Assembly: GCA_002424305.1 (NCBI GenBank)
Contig: DIQZ01000084.1
Location: 1-12,137 of the forward strand
DNA from: Firmicutes bacterium UBA5449
GTDB lineage: Bacteria > Bacillota > SHA-98 > UBA4971
Direction: 5' to 3'
DNA length: 12,137 bases
Shown here: positions 1-7,035 of the stretch, piece by piece
How positions within the stretch are numbered: the first letter of the stretch is position 1
Layout of the letters: every line of letters begins with the position of its first letter
Notes under the pieces: generated by a model
What the model was told of the DNA's origin: nothing
Database searches by the model: none
The model's input: the letters and a program-made list of their open reading frames with translations, nothing else
Position numbers and translations under genes: made by a program

Positions 1-191
1 GGCACTTCCAGCCTATATGACTTCAACATTTGGGTAAGATTAGCCACATCAATATCCAGAGGATCCGCTATCGCAAGCTCAACCCCGTCGAATCCTATGT
101 CTGAGGCAAGAGCGATAGCATCTTGAAGAGGCATGTCAGCAGCAAGAGGTGTTGCCTTTGGGGTTGCGTTAACGACAATCGCAAGTTTCAT
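1..191 (-). CDS. Sugar isomerase/epimerase, xylose-isomerase-like TIM barrel (N-terminal part only)
   Basis: Only the first 63 codons are in the window; the gene runs off the left edge. The protein begins MKLAIVVNATPK, then has a helix and the segment DIGFDGVELAIADP. This is the first strand, first helix and second strand (with its glutamate) of the AP-endonuclease-2/xylose-isomerase-like TIM barrel. The layout recalls short sugar-acid epimerases such as 5-keto-gluconate epimerases, but 63 residues cannot fix the substrate. The start at 189-191 has an AGGAGGG Shine-Dalgarno just upstream. The same frame stays open to another ATG at 285-287, which has its own AAGGAAGG site (296-303) and would add 32 residues. 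I prefer the inner start because the barrel strand begins there. The gene is last in the minus-strand cluster, after the PfkB kinase. Confidence 0.8.
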   Translation of the reverse strand, partial: MKLAIVVNATPKATPLAADMPLQDAIALASDIGFDGVELAIADPLDIDVANLTQMLKSYRLEV

Positions 192-321
192 GTTGTAACC
201 CTCCTGATTCAATTTGTCAGCGTTATCTCCTGAACCTCTAAAACTGTGGATAATGCGCTTGTATAAGTTGTTACTTCCCTGTCCCATTGTGAATTCCTTC
301 CTTTTAGAACAGGCCTCTGCT

Positions 322-1209
322 CTACTTGCCTTTATATCTGAGATTAATTAATTCCTTAACCTCATTAATGTTTCGCCGAAACGGTCCTTCGGCTTCCATC
401 TTCAAACTGGCAACCGCTGCTGCCCAAATTGTGGCTTCCTCAGGAGAAGCGTTAAGACGAGCAGCCATATATGAAGATACACAAGTGTCTCCTCGACCGC
501 TTCGTCCAATTAGCTCTTTGGGATAAAAGGAGGCTTCAAAAAAGCTACCGTCCGCATAAACCAGCAGCCCATCTCTATGGGTAAGCACGATTTCTTTCGG
601 TCCCATGTCTGCTAACATCTTGGCCGCAGTATGTATGTCCTTTTGGCCGGTGAGAGATTCAGCCTCAACAGCATCTGTTTTTAGCACATCCACCTTAGCC
701 AGGATACACTTTTTTTCAGGCCAGTCAGCATTAACCAGCTTACCATCTTGCTGTACCCGGATAAACCCCTGAACATCGAGGGAGATCCGGGGATTATTAG
801 CCTTGAGTGTGTCAATAACCTCCTCCGGAACCTCACCGCGAATGGAAGGCGAGATTACGATCGCTTTTGCAGATATGTTTTCGACTTCTGCAGGTGTGAA
901 AGGCTCTGCTGTGCTGTGAACATATATCACGCGTTCATCAGGATTCGAAGAGGGATACTCTAAGGTTACGCAAGTTGACTTTGGTGTATACGTGACATAT
1001 GTGTCAACACCTATTTCTTCCAATTCATCAACAACGACACGGTCTTCACCTGCCAGTTTGGTGATTGCTGCAACTTTGAGGCCCATGGCAGCTACGGCAT
1101 GGGAGCCATAATTGAAACCGCCTCCGTTTACATACCTGGTTCCGGAAGAAGAAATGATGGTGTCTTTTGTGTAGTGTCCTAGGCAAACAATATCATATTG
1201 TGTCTTCAT
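322..1209 (-). CDS. PfkB-family carbohydrate kinase
   Basis: A 295-residue cytoplasmic kinase of the ribokinase/PfkB family, the usual length, which phosphorylates a sugar, sugar acid or nucleoside with ATP. The N-terminal substrate-binding signature is present as NGGGFNYGSHAVAAMG (about residues 28-43), followed by KLAGED. The second signature, the anion hole and catalytic base, is GRSGRGDTC at 235-243, with Asp241 as the expected base in place of the commoner GAGD version. An NxxE-like magnesium motif appears as DAVEAE (about 179-184). The ATG start follows a GGGGG/GGAAGG purine tract. It sits 17 bp below the epimerase relic and 34 bp above the upstream alternative start of the next gene, so it probably shares their transcript. 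The neighbouring importer and epimerases suggest it acts on their product. The exact substrate cannot be read from sequence. Confidence 0.9.
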   Translation of the reverse strand: MKTQYDIVCLGHYTKDTIISSSGTRYVNGGGFNYGSHAVAAMGLKVAAITKLAGEDRVVVDELEEIGVDTYVTYTPKSTCVTLEYPSSNPDERVIYVHSTAEPFTPAEVENISAKAIVISPSIRGEVPEEVIDTLKANNPRISLDVQGFIRVQQDGKLVNADWPEKKCILAKVDVLKTDAVEAESLTGQKDIHTAAKMLADMGPKEIVLTHRDGLLVYADGSFFEASFYPKELIGRSGRGDTCVSSYMAARLNASPEEATIWAAAVASLKMEAEGPFRRNINEVKELINLRYKGK

Positions 1210-1226
1210 TTTTACCCCCGACCTTC

Positions 1227-1314
1227 CTAATTAGTGAGCATGCGTGACATGCTATCAATACTGGCTTCTATATGAGATCTGCATTCTTTAGATGATACTC
1301 CCCATCGAAGAGGA
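1227..1314 (-). pseudogene. C-terminal relic of a TIM-barrel sugar epimerase
   Basis: Read on the minus strand, this short stretch gives PLRWGVSSKECRSHIEAS followed by IDSMSRMLTN and a TAG stop. It lines up without a gap with the last 28 residues of the intact epimerase ending at 5712 (PLRWRLSPKECRSRIETS, INSMLHMLIE, TAG). By my hand count 69 of 87 bases and 18 of 28 residues match, and both end at the same stop. Similarity stops just upstream of PLRW, where the ATPase gene ends (stop at 1322-1324). The stretch has no start codon or ribosome binding site of its own, so it is a deletion remnant. It lies directly between the ABC ATPase and the pfkB gene and shows that a second copy of this epimerase once preceded the kinase. 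Confidence 0.8.
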
Positions 1315-1321
1315 TTAATGC

Positions 1322-2461
1322 TTATGGCGCTATTGAGAAATTCACCAGGCTACTCCCTTCAGACATGCGTTCACCGGTCTTGCTGTCAAAAAGCAAAACT
1401 CGTTCCGGTCTGAAACTTGCGTTAATTTCTGAACCTGTTGGTATTATGTCAGCCTCAGACAGTTTCGCTGTTAATGAGATATCTTCGTGACGCAGGCGAA
1501 CAAAGGTATCAGATCCGGTAGGCAGGTTGGAGTATACCAGCATGCCAATGGCCGGTGGCTCAGGATTGCTGATTAGAATGTCTTCACAACGAACCCCCAC
1601 TACTACCTCGTGCCCATTCTTGATAGCAGTGTCACCATACGGCGCCTTTTTGAGAGACAGCAGCCAATCACCGCATTGTACGGTCCATACATCGCGCAGC
1701 TCGACAATCTTGCCCTTCAATAGGTTAATTGAAGGACTTCCTACGAAATCTGCGACAAATAGGTTATTGGGATACTTATAGAGTCTTAGCGGTTCATCAC
1801 ACTGTTCCAGCTTTCCGTCTTTCATTACCACAACAGTTGTGGCCATGGATATGGCTTCCAACTGATCATGGGTTACGTACACAATTGTCATGTTGGTTTC
1901 TGCGTGAATCCGCTTAAGCTCGGTACGCATATCCATTCGCAGTTTTGCGTCTAGGTTGCTCAACGGCTCATCCATTAGCAAACAATTGGGACGCGGAGCC
2001 AGGCTTCGTGCCAGAGCGACTCTTTGCTGTTGCCCTCCGCTGAGTTCCGACGGATAGCGCTGGAGATATTCATCAATTTGCATCCAGCCGGCCGCTTCTT
2101 TCACGCGCTCTTCAACCTGCGAACGGCTCATTTTCTTCATTTCTAACCCAAAAGCAATGTTTTGAAAAACAGTCATATGAGGCCATAGCGCGTAGTTTTG
2201 GAAAATGAGACCTACATCTCTTTTGTCCGGACTTAAAGACAATCCCCGCTCGGAACAGAAGACTAGTTTATCACCATTACTAATCTTGCCTCGTGTCGGT
2301 TCTTCGAGTCCTGCAATCATGCGCAAAGTAGTTGTCTTGCCACAACCGGACGGACCTAACAAACAAGTGAAACTCCTGTCCGGGATGGTCAAATTGAGAT
2401 TGTCGACTGCAACAACATCTCCCCATCGTTTCGTCAGGTTTTCTAACCTAATATCCGGCAT
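1322..2461 (-). CDS. ABC transporter ATP-binding protein (MalK/FbpC/UgpC type, TOBE domain)
   Basis: A 379-residue ATPase that powers the importer encoded just upstream. Everything needed for activity is visible: Walker A GPSGCGKTT (36-44), Q-loop glutamine in FQNYALWPH (about 88), ABC signature LSGGQQQ (140-146), Walker B CLLMDEP with Glu165, D-loop SNLDAKLR and the H-loop histidine in YVTHDQ (198). From about residue 240 a TOBE regulatory domain follows, with VGVRCEDI (288-295), LPTGSD and the closing RPERVLLFD. The start is one base past the permease stop (TGATATG), with GGAGG at 2471-2475, so translation is almost certainly coupled. The length and TOBE domain are normal for the CUT1/FbpC group. 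The ligand is decided by the binding protein, and iron(III) is only one of the possibilities for this family. Confidence 0.95.
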   Translation of the reverse strand: MPDIRLENLTKRWGDVVAVDNLNLTIPDRSFTCLLGPSGCGKTTTLRMIAGLEEPTRGKISNGDKLVFCSERGLSLSPDKRDVGLIFQNYALWPHMTVFQNIAFGLEMKKMSRSQVEERVKEAAGWMQIDEYLQRYPSELSGGQQQRVALARSLAPRPNCLLMDEPLSNLDAKLRMDMRTELKRIHAETNMTIVYVTHDQLEAISMATTVVVMKDGKLEQCDEPLRLYKYPNNLFVADFVGSPSINLLKGKIVELRDVWTVQCGDWLLSLKKAPYGDTAIKNGHEVVVGVRCEDILISNPEPPAIGMLVYSNLPTGSDTFVRLRHEDISLTAKLSEADIIPTGSEINASFRPERVLLFDSKTGERMSEGSSLVNFSIAP

Positions 2462-2462
2462 A

Positions 2463-4307
2463 TCAGTTTCCTCCCAGACCTTCAGATAATTCGCTTCCTG
2501 TAATTCGTTGCATGATGTAAGTCATTACAACTATCACAATGACAAGCAATAACACAACAGCGTTGGACATGTGATAGAATCCGTAGTCTGAGTATCTGAA
2601 AGTCAAAGTTGTTAGCAGCTGCGTCCCTGGAGTAATGAGAATTACTACCATACTTAGCTCGCGCATGGCCGAGATAAACGGTAGTATTAATGCATTCAGC
2701 AAGCCACTTCGTTGAAGTGGAAGCACTAAGCGGCGCATCCGTGTCAACCAACTTGCCCCGGCAATAATACCTGCTTCCTCAATCTCATGTCCTAGTTGTA
2801 TCATTGCCGAAATCCCTGACTTAGCAGCGAAGGGGAAATTCTTAGCAGTTGTCGCCAGAATAATCAACATAAATGTGCCATATAAGCTTGGAATTGGACC
2901 ACGCTGTTGAGCAAATAGAGATAGATATATTGCGCCGAAAGCAATGCTTGGAATTAGGTAGGGCAGAAATGATATCTGATCCAGCGCACTTGAAAGCCAG
3001 GTCCCTCTTAGGTTGACCACCGTATATCCAATTAATATTCCAAAAATAGCACTGAGAACAGAAGTGGACAAGCCCAGTTTTACACTGTTAAGAAATGCTT
3101 TCCATGTGTCCGGGTCTCTCAGAATGCCGGGGCGTCCATCTAGGATTCCAGGGGTCGACTTGCCAATCCAATAGTGGAGAGTAAAGTTGGATGGGCTATA
3201 TACACCCGGTACCCGCATGAATGTATCTGCAGCCAAGACAAACAATGGCACCACAATTACCGCAAACAGGAACAGCAGTATACCTGCAGATGCAACGAAT
3301 CTCCATTTCCCAAGACTGATAAGCTTGGCTCTGGGGGCTTGGCCGCTGATAGTCACAAAGCTCTTTCGCTTGCCTATTATCCTGTTGCTAATGAAAATAA
3401 AGGTAGCAGCCAGCAGAATCATGACTAGGGAGATTACATAAGCGTCCCCGGGACTCCCTGCCTGCAAGCTTGCAAACAGTCTGGTGGAAAGTACTCGATA
3501 ATTAATGGGGTTCCCCAAAAAAACCGGGGTGCTGAAAGAGCCAATGCCTCGTGAAATCGTCAAGATAAAAGAAGATGCTATGGCCGGAGATACCATTGGC
3601 AGAACAACTCGACGCAGAATCGTTCGTTGATTTCCTCCTAACACAAAGGCCGCTTCTTCCAACCGTGTATCGAAGCCTTTAAATGCGCTTCCCACAAGCA
3701 TGAAAGTGAAAGGATAATAGTGCAAAGCCATAGTGATAATAATGGGTAACGGACCATAACTGATCCAATCAGGTAACTGGACTCCAAAGTACTCCAAAAT
3801 TCCGGTGGTTCCACCAATGGTTCTATTCTTAAAAATAGTCAGCCAGGCCAATGATAAAGTCCAAGACGGAAGAATAAAGGGGACAACAGCCATATTGGAT
3901 ATGAATCGCTTAAACGGCAAATCTGTTCTAACCACAAACCAAGCAAGGATTGTCCCAATACAGATTGCCAGAACTGACATGAGGAAAGACACAATCAGCG
4001 TGTTCATGAGCGGCTCGTAAAATAGCACATCGCTTATGTCACTGGCAAAGACACGCTTGAGATAGTAAGTCGTGAATTCGCCGACTTTCTTGCCGAAGAC
4101 GCGAAGGGTATCGCGACTATGCAGTGTTACAGAGGAAATCAGTACGCTAATTAAGGGTACAATAACAAGATAGATGGAAATGACTAAAAGCGCTATGCTT
4201 AGCACCAAAGGAGGGTTTGACAGTATTCGTTTACTGCGGTTCCAGCCACGCTCACAAAGCACGGCCAATCTATTGCCCGCTGCAGGTTGCGCAGAGTGTA
4301 ATCCCAT
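2463..4307 (-). CDS. ABC transporter permease, fused two-domain FbpB/AfuB type
   Basis: An integral membrane protein of 614 residues holding two complete BPD_transp_1 domains in one chain, as in FbpB/AfuB/ThiP-type importers, so it can form the whole membrane channel alone. The first domain spans about residues 33-310 and the second about 335-605, with roughly twelve hydrophobic segments in all. Each half carries its coupling EAA loop: LEEAAFVLGGNQ with RRVVLP (about 217-236), and EIEEAGIIAGASW with RRLVLP (about 508-530). These contact the ATPase. The ATG start has an AGGAGGT site at 4316-4322 with 8 bp spacing. The gene lies 138 bp after the binding-protein gene, a gap holding a strong hairpin, and 1 bp before the ATPase gene. 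Confidence 0.95.
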   Translation of the reverse strand: MGLHSAQPAAGNRLAVLCERGWNRSKRILSNPPLVLSIALLVISIYLVIVPLISVLISSVTLHSRDTLRVFGKKVGEFTTYYLKRVFASDISDVLFYEPLMNTLIVSFLMSVLAICIGTILAWFVVRTDLPFKRFISNMAVVPFILPSWTLSLAWLTIFKNRTIGGTTGILEYFGVQLPDWISYGPLPIIITMALHYYPFTFMLVGSAFKGFDTRLEEAAFVLGGNQRTILRRVVLPMVSPAIASSFILTISRGIGSFSTPVFLGNPINYRVLSTRLFASLQAGSPGDAYVISLVMILLAATFIFISNRIIGKRKSFVTISGQAPRAKLISLGKWRFVASAGILLFLFAVIVVPLFVLAADTFMRVPGVYSPSNFTLHYWIGKSTPGILDGRPGILRDPDTWKAFLNSVKLGLSTSVLSAIFGILIGYTVVNLRGTWLSSALDQISFLPYLIPSIAFGAIYLSLFAQQRGPIPSLYGTFMLIILATTAKNFPFAAKSGISAMIQLGHEIEEAGIIAGASWLTRMRRLVLPLQRSGLLNALILPFISAMRELSMVVILITPGTQLLTTLTFRYSDYGFYHMSNAVVLLLVIVIVVMTYIMQRITGSELSEGLGGN

Positions 4308-4329
4308 TTTGCAGCACCTCCTATCTCAA

Positions 4330-4372
4330 GGTTACATGACTGCCGGGAGATATACGCCCGGCAGTCATAACC
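4330..4372 (-). promoter_or_regulatory. Intercistronic hairpin between binding-protein and permease genes
   Basis: A perfect 12-bp inverted repeat, ATGACTGCCGGG (4336-4347) and CCCGGCAGTCAT (4357-4368), encloses a 9-base loop. If two bases bulge out, four more pairs (GGTT/AACC) can extend it to 4330 and 4372. It lies between the binding-protein stop (4446) and the permease ribosome binding site (4316-4322). No run of T follows the stem in the direction of transcription, so it is not a textbook rho-independent terminator. Such hairpins often protect the upstream message or partly attenuate read-through, giving more binding protein than permease. That role is inference here. Confidence 0.75.
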
Positions 4373-4445
4373 TATTCTACCTGTTCCTCTCGAACATCAT
4401 TTTCTATTCCCTATTAGAAATGGACCTACTTAGTTCCGGTAATGC

Positions 4446-5552
4446 TTACTTTGCATGCTTCATCCAAAAGTCAAAGAGCTCTCCATAGTGCTTCACTGTA
4501 GTTTGAGCGTTCAAAGGCATGGTGACTTTTGCCCATGCTTCAGTGCCACCCAACGGATCATCCGGATGAGTCGGTATTCTCGGGTCTGTGGCAAAATTAC
4601 CTAAGTCTTTCGTCCAAGCCTTTACACCCTCTTCCAGCAAATACCTTACGAACAACTTTGCAGCATTAGGGCTGGCAGCATTCGCTGTTATGGCTACATA
4701 GGCAGGATAGAGATAACCCATATAAGGTTCCAGACCGTAACAGGCTTCCAGGGCCAAATTTTTTGCAGGAATATCCCTGTGCTTGCTTAGCACATATAAG
4801 CCAACCGGAGGATCTGCCTGACCTCGGGCTCCTACAGCTTCTGCTACATCCGTATCACTCTTAAACATAATTGGCTTATTATTCGCCAAGCGCTTGATAA
4901 ACTCCCAACCTGCATTAGGGGTTGTTAGGGTAATTGGTTCGCCAAAACGTTTCTCATAGGCAGCTTCCATTTCATCTGTAGCTTCGACTATTTCCGCAAA
5001 CCATGCCAAATTCGTAGATGTAAACTGTGGATCCCTCATTAGGACCTTACCACGCCATTCCGGTGTTGTAAGATCCCAAAGGCTTTCAATTGGAGATTCG
5101 TCATATGCTTCCGTGTTATAACCGATAATACGAGGCTGGAATTGATAAATCAGTGGATCTTGGTATTCTACAGGTATGATGGCCTTGTGAGTGGAAGGAA
5201 TATAGTTCACTACATATCCTTGGGGAAGCAATTGAGCCATTAGAATTGCTGCGTCTTCCGTAACAATTACGTCAGCTCCTCTTGCTTTTGCTTCATGTTC
5301 ACGCACTACGCGGTCGCTTACTTCAACGTCATTCATCTTAGCCCATTGTACTGCGATACCGTACTTGGCCGTAAAGCCTTCTGCCGCTTCTCCCATTCTA
5401 CTGGATGGGTTGTACACAATTAGCAAACCCTCGTTTTTTGCGGCGTCAGTAATTGCATTCCAATCCTCATCAGCTGCTAAAACAGGAAATGACACTCCGC
5501 CTAACATCAATATGAGAGACAACACAAGTAGTAACGTAGCAAATCGTTTCAC
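4446..5552 (-). CDS. ABC transporter solute-binding protein, FbpA/AfuA-like
   Basis: The secreted substrate-catching component of the importer, 368 residues from the preferred GTG start at 5550-5552. AGGAGG (5561-5566) lies 8 bp from that GTG, whereas a TTG two codons earlier would be only 2 bp from it. The GTG start also gives a clean signal peptide: MKRF, a hydrophobic core, then FPVLA|ADEDW as a signal peptidase I site. No lipobox cysteine is present, so the protein should be soluble in a periplasm or secreted. The mature part has the type II periplasmic-binding fold of the iron(III)/sugar-phosphate group, with IIGYNTEAYDE, SLWDLTTPEWRGKV and the late NAASPNAAKLFVRYLLEEG helix. I find no adjacent Tyr-Tyr pair, the usual ferric-iron ligand of FbpA, so the iron label is doubtful. 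Confidence 0.9.
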   Translation of the reverse strand: MKRFATLLLVLSLILMLGGVSFPVLAADEDWNAITDAAKNEGLLIVYNPSSRMGEAAEGFTAKYGIAVQWAKMNDVEVSDRVVREHEAKARGADVIVTEDAAILMAQLLPQGYVVNYIPSTHKAIIPVEYQDPLIYQFQPRIIGYNTEAYDESPIESLWDLTTPEWRGKVLMRDPQFTSTNLAWFAEIVEATDEMEAAYEKRFGEPITLTTPNAGWEFIKRLANNKPIMFKSDTDVAEAVGARGQADPPVGLYVLSKHRDIPAKNLALEACYGLEPYMGYLYPAYVAITANAASPNAAKLFVRYLLEEGVKAWTKDLGNFATDPRIPTHPDDPLGGTEAWAKVTMPLNAQTTVKHYGELFDFWMKHAK

Positions 5553-5711
5553 TACCAAGCCCTCCTTAATTGCCGGGTCAGTATGATTTACCTACAGAAC
5601 TTCTCTCAGTCTATTAGGTGCCACCCGCTAACGCTGAACTGACGTGCCCTCTCTTCAGAGCAAACTCACTGTACGCCGCGTTTACTCTGCTACTGTAGAG
5701 CGCACGTATTC

Positions 5712-6623
5712 CTATTCAATGAGCATGTGTAACATACTATTAATACTCGTCTCTATACGGGATCTGCACTCTTTGGGTGATAATCTCCATCGGAGAGGAA
5801 ACAGTTCCAGATTGTATATCCCGCAATAACCTGAATCCTTAAGAATATCTACACAGTCTCTCACATAACCTTGATCTGCCACAATAGGCCCATGTGTTCT
5901 TCCGTCCGGTCCGATATCGTGAATATGAGTATGAATCACCTTTCTCGCAAACTCCTCACTAGGCAACCGAAAGTCCTGTTGATTGCGATAATTTGCTTGA
6001 CTATGACCTACATCCCAACAGAGTCCCAGATTCTCTAGGCCAATCTGTTCAGACATAGAAAAGACATCATTAAAGGTAACGCCCACTGAACGGCGCTCTT
6101 TATAACGGCATAGTTCTAAGGCTACTGCGAATACTGATTTAGGTACGAGAGTTCTCGAAAGCAAGTTCAGATCATGTAAAGTCTGCTTAGCAGCTTCATC
6201 GTCAGGTATCTTTACGCTACTTTCATAACTATGACTATGCACGGTAAAAGGAATCAATCCTTGAAGTGGATACGCCATCAAAGCCTTTTCCAGCTTTTGA
6301 ATCGCCGGAGGAAGACAGGGGTCAACCTTCATTTCCGGAAGCCACCCATGGATAGTGATTCCTAAGCCTATGTCCCCTATTACCTCTACAGCGTGTTTCA
6401 ACTGTGAAGGCGAAGTTTCCTCAGAGAGCTTGTTAATTTCCACAGAGGTTATTCCCAAACCTCTTAAGCTTCTTAAGCATTGATCAACTGAGCCATAGAT
6501 CTGCGTCCATAGTTTATCTGCTTCACACGAGACTTTTCCCGTAAGGTAGTCAACAGGTAGGCTCACTCCTATTCTCAAACCTTCACCCCTCTTCAAATAC
6601 CAGTTGAAGCTCACCTCCTCCAT
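5712..6623 (-). CDS. Sugar phosphate isomerase/epimerase-like TIM-barrel protein
   Basis: A cytoplasmic protein of the AP-endonuclease-2/xylose-isomerase-like TIM-barrel superfamily, 303 residues in the longest form. In order: the first strand LRIGVSLP (16-23); VEINK (61-65); TIHGW (90-94); TVHSHS (127-132); ALELCR (168-173); CWDVGHS (202-208); HTHIHDIGPDGRTHG (231-245); and NLELFPLRW (271-279). The His/Glu/Asp residues at these strand ends are the expected metal and substrate ligands. The first ATG (6621-6623) has no upstream site. A TTG at 6576-6578, preceded by GAGGGG at 7 bp, would start the protein at (M)RIGVSLP, the usual family beginning, so I suspect 6578 is the real start. The gene lies between a decayed ATPase fragment and the binding-protein gene. 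A relic of a sister copy lies at 1227-1314. Substrate unknown. Confidence 0.88.
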   Translation of the reverse strand: MEEVSFNWYLKRGEGLRIGVSLPVDYLTGKVSCEADKLWTQIYGSVDQCLRSLRGLGITSVEINKLSEETSPSQLKHAVEVIGDIGLGITIHGWLPEMKVDPCLPPAIQKLEKALMAYPLQGLIPFTVHSHSYESSVKIPDDEAAKQTLHDLNLLSRTLVPKSVFAVALELCRYKERRSVGVTFNDVFSMSEQIGLENLGLCWDVGHSQANYRNQQDFRLPSEEFARKVIHTHIHDIGPDGRTHGPIVADQGYVRDCVDILKDSGYCGIYNLELFPLRWRLSPKECRSRIETSINSMLHMLIE

Positions 6624-6748
6624 ATGTTAGTTAAGTCTATTCTATCTTTCATATCACTTGCTAGCTTCCATTTTTCCGCCTGTTTGTATTCTCACCAAAC
6701 TCCTGTAAATACTATTTGCTTTCGGAGAGATGCTCAAGGGAGCGCACT

Positions 6749-7030
6749 TCAATATTGAGTGGAAAATTCCAACCAGATTCTACATAGGCTTCTTGACCCA
6801 TGGTCTATCTCTATACCCCGACGTTCTTTGATATTTAGACCATGTCCACCGATATGTACCCGAATTAGCACCTCACTTCCTGCAGGAAGAACGGAATCTA
6901 CCATACCCTTCACAGTAGTCTTAGATGGTTCCTTCGCGATACGCAAGTCTTCCGGGAGATTTCCGATAACGCCACATTTGCGTAGGCGCATGCATAAATA
7001 GGTCGGCGCAGTGATGCTTCCACTCCCCCT
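6749..7030 (-). pseudogene. C-terminal (TOBE domain) relic of a MalK-like ABC ATPase
   Basis: An open stretch of about 93 codons begins just after a TAA at 7031-7033, only 5 bp past the rpiR stop, and ends in TGA at 6749-6751. Its translation contains ITAPTYLCMRLRKCG, VIGNLPEDLRIAKEPSK, VKGMVDSVLPAGSEVLIRV, and later GSRSLCRIWLEF. This follows the C-terminal pattern of MalK/UgpC ATPases: a linker helix, then VIGIRPEDL, then a TOBE domain with V..VLPAGSE...R. It also aligns with VGVRCEDI...LPTGSD...VRL of the intact ATPase at 1322-2461, at only about 30% identity. No nucleotide-binding domain remains, the closing FD motif is missing, and the only ATG (6989-6991) falls inside the domain. I read it as a remnant left by deletion, not a functional small gene. 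Confidence 0.65.
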
Positions 7031-7035
7031 TTAGC

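Noticed and set aside
5559..5711. GGGTGGCACC on the minus strand, resembling the T-box antiterminator core
   Set aside because: The gap is only 153 bp, too short for a full T-box leader, no terminator with a T-run follows, and the downstream genes are not amino-acid related. I see nothing else convincing in this gap.
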